NCBI GenBank assembly: GCA_014529385.2
Contig: CM043942.1
Coordinates: 5,546,501-5,610,500, forward strand
Reading direction: 5' to 3'
Source: Adiantum capillus-veneris
Taxonomy: Eukaryota; Streptophyta; Polypodiopsida; Polypodiales; Pteridaceae
Length of the DNA stretch: 64,000 nucleotides
Each line of letters begins with the position of its first letter. The first letter of the stretch is position 1. This document shows, one piece after another, positions 54,969 to 64,000 of the stretch. The notes beneath the pieces were generated by a model. The model did not search any database. It saw nothing but the letters and a program-made list of their open reading frames with translations, and was not told the origin of the DNA. The position numbers and the translations under genes are program-made.

Positions 54969-57150
54969 TTGAGCGATACCAAAGATTCAAGAAGGCTCAC
55001 CCTACGGTGGTCCTGTGCCTTAGATGCTTTGAGGCATTAAATCCATACTTTGTTTTGAAGTTGAAAGAGAGACATACTTGCTGTTGTGTATCCCATGTGC
55101 ATATGCTCTATTTTGAAGAGGCTTTTAATCAGATGCAGCAAAACAAGTTTGGGCATCACAAGAAAGGTCACCTTTGCACTTGCTTGTATGTTGTAGAAGT
55201 GATGATATAGGAGAGTGTTTTTCAAACCAAGCAGTATGTCAACACATCACTAGTATGTGCGAATCCATCATGTGCCCAAATCCTCCAAAAAGTGAATACC
55301 ATGCCAAGAATTTCTTGTGGGGGACTGCTCTTAATATAGTGTACGGAAGTTGACGTTTTGTCCCAATGAGATAACAGATGTTGGCAAGGAGGTGCCTGTG
55401 AAGGTTTTCATGGATGTTGAAATGGGACAGGCTGATGCAAGTGGGAGTGAGAAGAAGAGAAAGGACTTGATTGTGCAACGAATACAAATTGCACGTTTTC
55501 TTAGCGTGTTTTCAGCCCACCTCACAAGTTTTATCAAGCACAACTTTGTCTTCCACTGGCAAGCCCAACAATTCACGGAATGTTTGCTCAAGTTTCCTGT
55601 CCATTTCGTTGTATCAATTATTGACTTTACAAATAATTATTCTTTTAAAATTTAGAATGAGATACAATCAATGCATTGGTGGTTTACTCAAGTCACAACA
55701 CTTGTGCACATCACTTATGTAAGAAATGCACAAGATGGTATTCAAAAGATGCCACACTTTTACATATCAGATGATAGGCAGAACGATACATTGTTTGTAC
55801 AACAAAATTGTTTCATGCTTCATGACAAGTGGATGAAACAACATGGACATTGTTCGAAGCACCATTGAGTGTGGTTAGATGGCGTTGGTTTACAATTCAA
55901 ATCCCGTAGACCTTACTATTTTGTGGCCAGGTACTACCAGATGACATGCTTGCATATGATGCCTAACTTCTCAGCATCCAATCAAGGGAGCATGATGGGG
56001 CAGGGGAGATCACCAAGAGAACCTTAACACATGAGGAATTGAAACTAGATTCCTGGCCTATGAAATGTGCAGATGATGTGGTCAACTTTTTGAATGCAAC
56101 TTTTTAGCCAAGAGAATAGTCTCGCAAGTCTAAAACATAAAGATTCTTCTGGCCTATTGTCACGGATGATGTGCAACGCGATTTCTAGTGGGATTGTGAG
56201 CGCATCATGGAGTCCCACTTGTTTCATTGTGATGATGGATATTCAAAGGATAACCAGTGCACCGTACACTTTCAAACACTTTCATGCTTTTGTGATCCAT
56301 GTATGAGTGGTCTATGGAGAAGATGCAAAAATAGAATGCATATAGAAGAATGGAAATATTTTTCCACCAAACCACTACCAGAGTCTCTAAATACAACAAG
56401 GGACAATGTAGAGGATGATGAGGAGGAGGATGGATATTCAACTTCTATGATGAAGAGCCAAGTTTCTATCTTGCCATTGTATGAAGGATGCCCTGAAATG
56501 TTATGTGGAATGTTTTCCATTGAGGATAACTTTGCAATGAAAGAAAATGAGGCTAAAGAGAAATTCTACCTTATCAAATGCATGAAAGTGTTGTACCAGA
56601 CAGTGAGAGCACAAAAGGATGAGTGGCATAACAAGATTGTTAGAGGTGGGAAGGTTCTTGAAGGCTTCTACGATGGCCAAGTGGGAGGCAAGTTGATACA
56701 TGTAGCCTATTGGATCAATCATCTCCAGTCATGATCTACTCACATCTTGTAAGGGACATACATTTCTCAATGGAACCTATTGCAGGAGTCCTTAATCAAT
56801 CAGATTATCTTCTGAAGTATATGAGAACATATGGAAATAGCATGCCATATGATGATGATGATGAGAGCAATGGTGCATCCATGCTCTTGAAACACATTTC
56901 CAGAACCCCTAAGTGGGCAAGTGAATGCTTTTTCTCCTATCTAGACATAATACATCTTTTTCTCCCCATGATTATGTTTTTCTTGATATTCTTCACTTCC
57001 TCTATTCAATATTTGAGATTGTTGTACATTAACTGTCAAGATCTGTATCAATTTTTCCCAAACCAATACCAAAATAATACTAACCAGCACCAAAAGGAAG
57101 ATAATCAGTACCAAAGTGATAACAAGCAATACCAAAATTTGGTACTGTAG
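54969..57150 (+). pseudogene. Transposase-like gene with Cys-rich and DDE-like regions
   Basis: After an acceptor-like TGGCATAG (54961-54968) the pieces read ERYQRFKKAHPTVVLCLRCF, a Cys-rich module (CCCVSHVHM; CANPSC), KRKDLIVQRIQIARFLSVF and HNFVFHWQAQQF, then IIDFTNNYSF, EIQSMHWWFTQVT, YISDDRQND and VWLDGVGLQFKSRRPYYFVA. Next come a Cys motif, LSCFCDPCMSGLWRRC, and VLEGFYDGQVGGK. From memory this matches uncharacterised plant and animal proteins with a DDE-like fold; D of IIDF and D of WLDG are candidate catalytic residues. Stops near 55210, 55653, 55866 and 56107 kill it. Confidence 0.6.
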
Positions 57151-58279
57151 AATTCTTTGCACAAGTTCATGTACAACATTGTTGTAATGTCCCCATCCCG
57201 CCTATACCGAGGTCGGGATGGGATCCTTGACAGGTCTCTAGGTATGATAAAAATCGGAGTCTCTAAACAGGAAACATCCAAGGAATAGACCTTTACGATT
57301 GAGAATGGCTTGGGTCTATAGCCTTAGAAGAAGACCTAGTCCTGTCTCGCAGCGGAAACAGAACAACCTTTTAAAAGTCCAATAACTATTTCGGCCCTAT
57401 ATCTTCCACAAATTGGACTAAGGTATCCTCAACCAACGCTTTTTTCCCCCTAACATATGTGAGGGCACAGCCGCTAGTAGATTCCTCTTCCGATTCAAGA
57501 AGTTTTCTAAACATTTTAGTGCGCAGGGATGGATAGTTACCTGACAAATCAGGTCCACCCATCCATGATTGACAACCTTAGTCAATCCCCACTTACCACC
57601 CCGCACTCACACAAGCTTCATTTATCTTATTATCACATTGTTTTAACATTTAAAATAATGGTTTCTTTTAACGTTCCATCACAGTAATTCCTTGAAGACA
57701 GCATTGAAAGCATTCTTTCAGAAAACAAACATCTTTAAACTTAAGACAGGGTACTGTCAATCAAAACATTATCCATAATAACCATGACCAGTACTCTTCT
57801 TGTCTCAAGACCACCTAAGGGTGAAAAATGGCACCCATTCCTTATTCAAATCCGGAGTGGATAAACCCCCACAAGGTTCCGGGTGCCCATACACCAAACC
57901 AGTTGCCCATACAACCGGGCGGCTCCCCTAGGATAAAAATGGTATCCTAACTTATGTAGAAACATCAAACATGACACGAAGGAGAAACTCATTGTTCATG
58001 GGGGTAACCGACTTAACCGTGGCTAGAAAGTCAATCATTATCATCAATTTATACTAAGGAGTTGGAGGTGTCTTGAGACAAGCTGTCTTAAGGATGATAA
58101 AACATATCTTTCCTAATCCAACTAGTTTTAACCCAAACAATTCTTTCCTATATTATAAATAAATGCACGTTGGAAGTTACCTTCCCTTTTCAGCCAGTTT
58201 ATCCTGTTTAAGTATGCAATGCTAACTTATAAAAGAACTTAAACTAGTTAAAGACTTAATTGAACAATGGGACACCCAC

Positions 58280-58441
58280 CTGGGATTGATTGGCCATCTG
58301 CTGCTGCGCTGGCGCCTGAAGACTCTCCTCCGTAGGCCTACTACTAGGCCTGGCTTCGTCGTCGTGCGACGCTCTAGTTTGTTTTGGAGCTACTTCCTCA
58401 TCATCAGATGTAGGATTTGCTCGAGTTCTTTTTGATGCCAT
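58280..58441 (-). CDS. Gag leader exon inside the solo LTR (predicted)
   Basis: ATG at 58441 opens 54 codons (MASKRTRANPTSDDEE ...) ending CCCAG|GTGGGT, a strong donor in phase 0. The start MASKRTR resembles MAPVKRTR of the exon at 25278, and both lie about 1.1 kb before the LTR 3' end. The rest is Asp/Glu- and Gln-rich and not alignable by eye. With the body of the element gone, it has no partner exon. Confidence 0.55.
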
Positions 58442-58799
58442 AACTTCTTATCCTTATAAAAAGGATGTCTAATCATTAGGTAAATAATTCAAAACCCATC
58501 CAAGGTTAAATTTATAGTCTTAATTGATAAATTCTTGACCTAGTAATTTCTTATTTGTCTATATAAGCATGATAACTTCTTCCACCACTTCCCTAAGGGT
58601 TTTCTAAGCTCTCATAACTTTCTTATAGTTTTCTATATCTTTTTCCTAATTTTCCCATCAACTTTTAAGCTAATAATCTACTTATTTTGGGCTCAATATT
58701 TATTGTATTTAATTTCTCTTAAATATTTCATTTCCTTAACCTGATATCATAGGTTTACACTTATTATAATTTTTCTAAAAACTTTTAACCACAAAGCCT

Positions 58800-60580
58800 A
58801 TTTATTTTAATTAATCATTTGCTAAAAATGGGACTTTTGGTCAATTATAATTTCATAAACTCACTAATTAACTATGGTATAATTACCACAAGTAGATTAT
58901 GATATTTTTGACTTTCGGTAATTATCTTATTATTTTCCAACTTAGTTATATAATTTCCATCTTCAATTTTCAGCTAAAATTAGGATAATTTGACTTAAAT
59001 AAATACTTATACTACTTTTCTAACCTTGACATATTTATCACGGCCTCTTTATTATGTAAGATAACTGTCATAAATAGAATGTAATCATATAGCAATTTTA
59101 CTAATTTTCCTCTTTAGTTTTTAGCTAGAAATAGTATAATTTTACTTAGATAAATATATATACTACTTTTCTAACCTTGACATAATTATCACAGCCATTT
59201 TACCCTATAATATAGCTCTGATAAATAGCATGTAATTATCAAACATGATTTACTAATTTCCCCCTTTAATTTCCCCCTAAAAACAACGTAATTCCACTAA
59301 GATAATTAGTTAAGCTAATTATCTGAGATCAGCATAATTATCATGGATTTCATAACCTATAATTAACCTTTAATAAATAATTCAATTCAATTTGAATCTA
59401 TTTGCTAATTTCCCTTATTTAATTTGTCTAAAAATCAGAGTTTTTTGACTAAAATAATTAGCTAGATTATTTATCTGAGCTTTCCCTAATTATCACGGGT
59501 TCCTTAATACCTAATGAACGCTTGATAAATATATCACAACATTTGAATTCAATTTACTAATTTCCCCTATTTAAATTACTCAAAAAATAGAGTAATTCTA
59601 CTTAAGTAATTAGCTAGATTTATTTTCGGAGCTTCTCCTAATTATCACGTGTTCTTGAACACCTAAATAACCATTGAAAAATATATCAAAACATTTTGAA
59701 ATCCATTTACTAATTTCGCCTATTTAAATTACTCACAAAATAGAGTATTTCTGCTAACTTAATTATCTAGATTAATTTTTTGCGCTTCTACCAATTATCA
59801 CGGATTTTTGAACACCTAATTAACTACTAATTAATATATCACAACATTTGAAATCCATTTACTAATTTCCCCTATTTAAATTACTCAAAAACCAGAGTAT
59901 TTTTGCTAAATTAACTAGCTAGATTAATTTTCTGAGCTTCTCCTAATTATCACGGGTTTTTGAACACCTAACTAACCTTTGGTAAATATATTACAACATT
60001 TGAAATCCATTTAATAATTTCCCCTATTTAAATTACTCACAAAACAGAGTATTTTTGCTAACTTAATTAGCTAGAATAAGTTTTTGAGCTTCTCCTAATT
60101 ATCACAGGTTTTTGAACAACTAATTAACTACTGATAAATATATCACAACATTTGAAATCCATTTACTAATTTTCCCTATTTAAATTTTGCAAAAAATAGA
60201 GTATTTTTGCTAAATTAATTAGCTATATTAGTTTTCTGAGCTTGTCCTAATTATCATGGGTTTTTGAACACCTAATTATCCACTTATAAATATATCACAA
60301 AATTTGAATTCTATTTACTAATTTCTCCTATTTAAATTACTCAAAACACAGGGTATTTTAGCTAAAGTAATTGGCTAGATTAATTTTCTGAGCTTCTCCT
60401 AATTATCATGGGTTTTTGAACACCTAATTAACCACTGATAAATATATCACATCATTTGAAATTCATTTACTAATTTCCCCTATTAAAATTTCTCAAAAAA
60501 CAGAATAATTCTGCCTAATTAATTAGGAAAACTTCTCCAAAAATTATAGGATAATTTTCCTAGATTAATAACTGTCTAAT
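58800..60580. repeat. 152-bp tandem array in the solo LTR, about 11 units
   Basis: The landmark CTAATTTCCCCTATTTAAAT or a variant recurs at 58950, 59101, 59253, 59405, 59557, 59710, 59862, 60014, 60166, 60318 and 60470, each 151-153 bp apart. The middle units are most alike and the left ones most diverged. The units are AT-rich and contain ATTATCACGGGTTTTTGAAC. In a minus-strand transcript this array lies between TATA box and leader exon. Confidence 0.93.
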
Positions 60581-60950
60581 GCATCTCTGATAATTACTTC
60601 ATCTTAATCTAATCTTAATTAATATATTTACCATTAATTCATGGTTAATTTGGCTAATTTCAGCCCTATTATAATAGGATAATTAATTAGCTTAGTATTA
60701 CTAAGCTTAATTCTAATAATCAGCAGAGATTAATTAATTAAGAGAGGTTTAAGGAGCATACATAGGCCTAATCTTTGATTTATTAACAAATATCTTAATC
60801 TAACCTTGCTAATTAAGAAAGATTAGACTAATTACCGTTTAGGTTAATCAATTAGAGATTAATATCTAATTATTTCTGCGTAGTGTTCTCTCTTAGATGA
60901 GAGAGAGAGTAGCAAGGCTCCGAGTCTGTGTAAAATGTGAAGCTAGGGGT

Positions 60951-60960
60951 TCTATTTATA
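60951..60960 (-). promoter_or_regulatory. TATA box of the solo LTR
   Basis: On the minus strand TATAAATAGA lies about 500 bp from the LTR start and is followed by a CT-rich region (GA-rich on the + strand near 60895), the expected start site. Confidence 0.55.
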
Positions 60961-61452
60961 GTTTTCTGGCACTCTTAAGCTCTCACAGGCTTAAAAAAGC
61001 AGTTGCTTGCAGTTCAAGCAGCCCCCTACAGGTCAAAAAACGACCCCTGCTGCTAAATGAGTCCCTGGCAGGTTAGTGATGACCCTCCCATTACCTGCCA
61101 GCTTTTAAAATATCAATTATGCTATATTTTGACCTATTTTTGCTTAATTGGTAAATATCTTATAAATATCTAGGAGGACTTTAATAAAGTCTATGCTTAA
61201 ATGATTACTGCAACCCTTCAATTTTACCTATTTTACTCAATTCACACTGTAAACTTCCAATGGTCATAACTATGCCAGTTTTTATCGGAATTCAATTCTG
61301 AAAATTTCTAGCTCGGGGTTTGCTGTGCTTAAGATTCCAAAAATACCAATATTTGCCATGGTCCGACAATTCTACATTTCTTTTTCAATAATCATATCAG
61401 TTTGATTAAGCTTTATACAACCTTTAAGGTTTCAAAAACTGGAAACCTTACA

Positions 61453-61900
61453 ATTGTGAGCATTTGGTGCAAGACAATGGATCCAAGCTGCAACTATATA
61501 TTTGCAACTTTAGGGTTTCAAATACAAGTGATGCATAGTAGGGTCTCCAAAACCTGATAGACAACATGGCTCACTACCAGCATGAAGTGAACAGTGCCAA
61601 ATTCTTAAGAAAATCTAGTACTAGATAGCACCAAGTTTGGTACTCGATAGCTCCAAATTTGACTCTATTCTAACACCAAACTTGGTACTGTTCTAGCACC
61701 AAATTTTATACATTTTCACCATTGTAATAACACCTATGTGAAGGGTTTAAAAAAATATGCTTTAGATTACAAACTACTAGACAACACAAGAAAAGACACT
61801 AGAGATCAAGATCCCAAGACAGTGTACCAAAAACGTGATTTTCCATTATATAATATATGACATGATACAAAATTTCACCAAGTAAAATAGTTCAGGAATC
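61453..61900. repeat. GTACCAAA/TTTGGTAC words, right side of the transposon
   Basis: Between 61590 and 61710 AAGTTTGGTACTCG, AACTTGGTACTG and GCACCAAATT recur within about 100 bp. The words are in both orientations but mostly inverted compared with the array at 53623-54850, as expected at opposite ends of one DNA transposon. Confidence 0.7.
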
Positions 61901-62853
61901 TCCTAGGTCAGGGGGATCAAATCTGTAAGAGTAACCCTCCATCTATATGAAGTAATCATCAACATACCCAGAAATATCGTCTTCTATGTCAAAGATAGGG
62001 TTCTTTTGTGAGTGTACAATCTTGGGTACCGATTGCGTATCCATCCGAGCAACCATGGAAAAATGAGGTCCAGCAAGTAAAAAGGGTGTTCTTTTCCTAC
62101 CTCAAAAGGGGAGTATGATCTGATTGCAAGACAATTCTCAATAGTTATTTTTTAGTGACTTGTATCGACAGTCATCCACCAAAATTGTGTTTCTAGCATC
62201 AAAATCCTGGTGCCTTGCCCACACCGTCTGTAGGTTCTTCAAGAAAATAGGCTTGTAGCCCATTGCTTTGGGCACGTGCGGCACCTCCACCATACTTTGA
62301 CACCAGGTATCACAGTCTTCTTGGCAGAGTATATCTGCCATGCCAAAGACAAGGTTATAAGTATGCGTAACTTAACCTCTAAAACACTCGAGGCTTACAT
62401 GAGTTACCTGCAAAGTACTGCTGCCTCACATGTTGGAGTAAGCAAGCGTTCAACATATCTAACACCTTTTTCCTTCTACAGCAGGACCACAAAATTATCT
62501 TGGCTTTCTTTTTCAGCGTTTATGCACTCCTCAGCATCTAGCCTTACAAGAAAAATTAGCGAGCTATTGAGTCTTACGACCCGTGGTTGGAGCTTCTATT
62601 CCAAAACCCAAAGGCCTTCTGGAAGTTCGTGGAAACTTTTCAATAACACCCCATTAAGATCAAGCACAATCAGCCACTTGGGTTTAGGAGCCACATCAGG
62701 CGCAAGCGTTGTGTTTACCGATGGCTCATCTAGCCACCAAAAGTTTACTACAATACCAACAATACATATGAGTGGATGAAAATATAGAGTGAAAACAGAT
62801 AGTGCAATCATCATATCATTAAAAAAAAACTGGTATGACACCAGAACTACCAA
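61900..62853 (-). pseudogene. FCP1/NIF-like phosphatase pseudogene
   Basis: On the minus strand KPKWLIVLDLNGVLLKSF (near 62650) is the start of an FCP1/NIF phosphatase domain, whose active site D-x-D-G-V/T here reads DLNGV (second Asp to Asn). Further on, ILCQEDCDTW, YKPIFLKNLQTVWARH and NTILVDDCRYKSLKNN (62138-62341) match the rest of that domain. The C-terminal part is traceable to about 61900 (NPIFDIEDDISGY). Stops and frame changes at 62596-62345 break it. Plant relatives dephosphorylate RNA polymerase II tails or other proteins. It lies within the GTACCAAA zone and may be host sequence captured by the transposon. Confidence 0.65.
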
Positions 62854-63280
62854 ATTTGGTACTCAATACTGCCAACTTGGTACTGTTGGGAAATGGGATC
62901 GTGCTAGCTAGGGTGGATGAAAGAGAAACATAGTGCAAGTATATGAGTGTGTGTGTGTGTGTAAGCAATATTATCACTCGAGTGAATTAGGTTCCAAGAT
63001 AGACTCATAAACACAATCTTGAGTATTGACTTAGCTTAGCACAGGCTCACCATAGACAAGCATGTAGTGCAAAATAGAGTTGTGTTTATTCATTCATGAA
63101 ATGAGCTTTAAGTAGCTCTACAACCTTGCTCCACAACATGTGGGATAATTCCAATCTTCTCTCCTTGACCCACACTTTAGGACAAACATCACACTTTACA
63201 GGTACTGTATTGTGCAATACTTAGTTTGGAAATAGTACTCAATAGTACCAATTTGGTATTGTATTGTGAAATACTTACTT
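62840..63280. repeat. Right-hand GTACCAAA/TTTGGTAC words
   Basis: TACCAAATTTGGTA, a perfect palindrome, lies at about 62848-62861. AACTTGGTACTG, GTACTCAATAGTACCAA and TTTGGTATTG follow to about 63265. A (GT)n run lies at 62945-62963. They mark the right part of the putative transposon. No terminal inverted repeat was identified. Confidence 0.65.
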
Positions 63281-63430
63281 ACAAGTTGAACACACCATGG
63301 TATTATAGAGAGAAAAAGAGAAAAAAGAGAGAGGCCAAAAGTTGAATTTATTCATTGAAATGAAAAGCACATTGTTCAAAATACATTTTCATGTCAAAAG
63401 TGCTACAATTTGCATGCACAAGTCAATTGG

Positions 63431-63991
63431 TCATGCACACGGTTGCGCTTCTTTCTTTGCACAAAAAAGATTTAACAGGGTTGCCGAATCAGAAGAATCA
63501 CTTGTCGAATTTTGTACAACATCACCATCTGCTAGATCCACACCCTTGTTGGTACTGTCCACTTTCGCATCCTCTACTGCCACTTCCTTCTTGGCATTCT
63601 CGGCCCGGTCCCTGTTCTTTGCTTTGCCTGCATTTTCCCTTTTTGCATGTTCCCCTTTATTGGCATGTTCCCCTTTCCCTTTCTTGGCATCATCTACCCC
63701 TTTCCCCTCCTTGGAATCCACCCCCATCTTGTCCTCCCCCTGATCCCCCTTCTTGTCTTCCAACCCCTTCTTCGCTTCCCGCTCATCCTCCTTGGCCTCC
63801 ACCCCATGATTGGTCTCTTCCTCTGCTCCTTTAGGTTCTTCCACCCCCTGCTTGGTCATCTCTTCCCCTGCCCCTTTAGGTCCTTCCACTCCCTTCTTGT
63901 CCATTGCACCATCCCCTTGCATATTCTCATCCTTGCTATGATCTTCTGACATCGTGTTAGCAGCATCTGGTCTGGCATCATCCAACTCCAC
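63431..63991 (-). CDS. Low-complexity Lys/Glu/Gly-rich ORF, open to the window edge
   Basis: A 186-residue open frame of tandem charged blocks (KKGVEGPKGAGEEMTK, KQGVEEPKGAEEE) with a high Lys, Glu, Asp and Gly content. No domain, signal peptide or membrane span is seen, and it looks intrinsically disordered. It ends at 63431, about 580 bp upstream of the phosphatase pseudogene on the same strand and could be its disordered N-terminus, or a separate gene. The ATG is 9 bp from the window edge, so the true start may be outside. Confidence 0.35.
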   Translation of the reverse strand: MELDDARPDAANTMSEDHSKDENMQGDGAMDKKGVEGPKGAGEEMTKQGVEEPKGAEEETNHGVEAKEDEREAKKGLEDKKGDQGEDKMGVDSKEGKGVDDAKKGKGEHANKGEHAKRENAGKAKNRDRAENAKKEVAVEDAKVDSTNKGVDLADGDVVQNSTSDSSDSATLLNLFCAKKEAQPCA

Positions 63992-64000
63992 TTCATCAGG

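Larger units (their letters stand above)
57183..61452 (-). mobile_element. Solo LTR of a chromovirus, 4.27 kb
   Basis: On the minus strand it begins TGTAAGGTTTCC and ends GGCGGGATGGGGACATTACA. The chromovirus LTR at 31189-33366 begins TGTAAGGTCTCT and ends with the same GGCGGG-TGGGGAC-T-ACA pattern. The 5-bp duplication ATTGT lies at 57178-57182 and 61453-61457. There is no gag or pol. It holds a TATA box, a gag leader exon and a 152-bp tandem array. It interrupts the GTACCAAA transposon. Confidence 0.85.

Noticed and set aside
57183-61452. Large retrotransposon derivative (LARD) with its own internal region
   Set aside because: No internal LTR pair, primer site or polypurine tract is seen. 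Start and end patterns match one chromovirus LTR, so a solo LTR is simpler.
62276-62779. + strand 167-residue ORF
   Set aside because: It is the antisense shadow of the FCP1/NIF-like pseudogene, whose conserved motifs are on the minus strand.
63431-63991. Low-complexity ORF as LEA or histone-like gene
   Set aside because: Composition fits loosely, but no LEA 11-mer or histone motif is present, and the frame runs to the window edge.

Overview
The window is eukaryotic nuclear DNA from a land plant, built almost wholly of nested and decayed transposable elements. Evidence: Ty3/gypsy and Ty1/copia retrotransposons with plant-type primer sites (initiator-Met tRNA TGGTATC-AGAGC; an Athila/Tat-like TTGGCGCC site), a chromovirus, a hAT fragment, AT-rich spacers, microsatellites and GT-AG introns. 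No intact host gene, tRNA, rRNA or CRISPR is seen. A repeat-dense genome such as a fern's is likely; the exact lineage cannot be read here.

Layout. 0.6-4.3 kb: decayed + strand gypsy gag/protease and an LTR. 4.3-17 kb: + strand Tat-like gypsy element (gag, protease, RT, two RNase H domains, integrase, polypurine tract, LTR), split by a nearly complete minus-strand Copia element (5677-10936, target duplication TTAAG). 17.2-19.9 kb: a retroelement 3' end, then a + strand gag carrying a Copia solo LTR (18162-18466, duplication ATGAG). 19.9-23.6 kb: minus-strand deletion derivative (3' LTR, end of pol, start of gag, leader). 23629-33366: + strand chromovirus inserted in that leader. 35.1-46.3 kb: minus-strand gypsy-like element with protease, RT, RNase H, two H2C2 zinc modules, integrase and an extra C-terminal protease.

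46.6-53.5 kb: debris, including a hAT transposase tail, a MITE with TTAA duplication, foldback hairpins and a third relative of the unusual gag. 53.6-63.3 kb: what looks like one large DNA transposon: an array of GTACCAAA words, a broken transposase-like gene with Cys-rich and DDE-like regions, a minus-strand FCP1/NIF-like phosphatase pseudogene, and more GTACCAAA/TTTGGTAC words. It is interrupted by a 4.27 kb chromovirus solo LTR (57183-61452, duplication ATTGT) holding a 152-bp tandem array.

Most notable: (1) two leader regions with dispersed 20-bp palindromes ACAT-NNNN-CGCG-N'N'N'N'-ATGT whose arms differ between regions but stay self-complementary; the chromovirus landed on the dyad centre of one. 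(2) A gag leader exon inside the chromovirus LTR with a phase-0 splice donor, repeated in the solo LTR. (3) The GTACCAAA transposon. (4) Four tandem 27-nt hairpins with covarying stems in the chromovirus LTR. (5) A second protease domain after integrase. Domain calls are from reading translations and family knowledge; nothing was searched.
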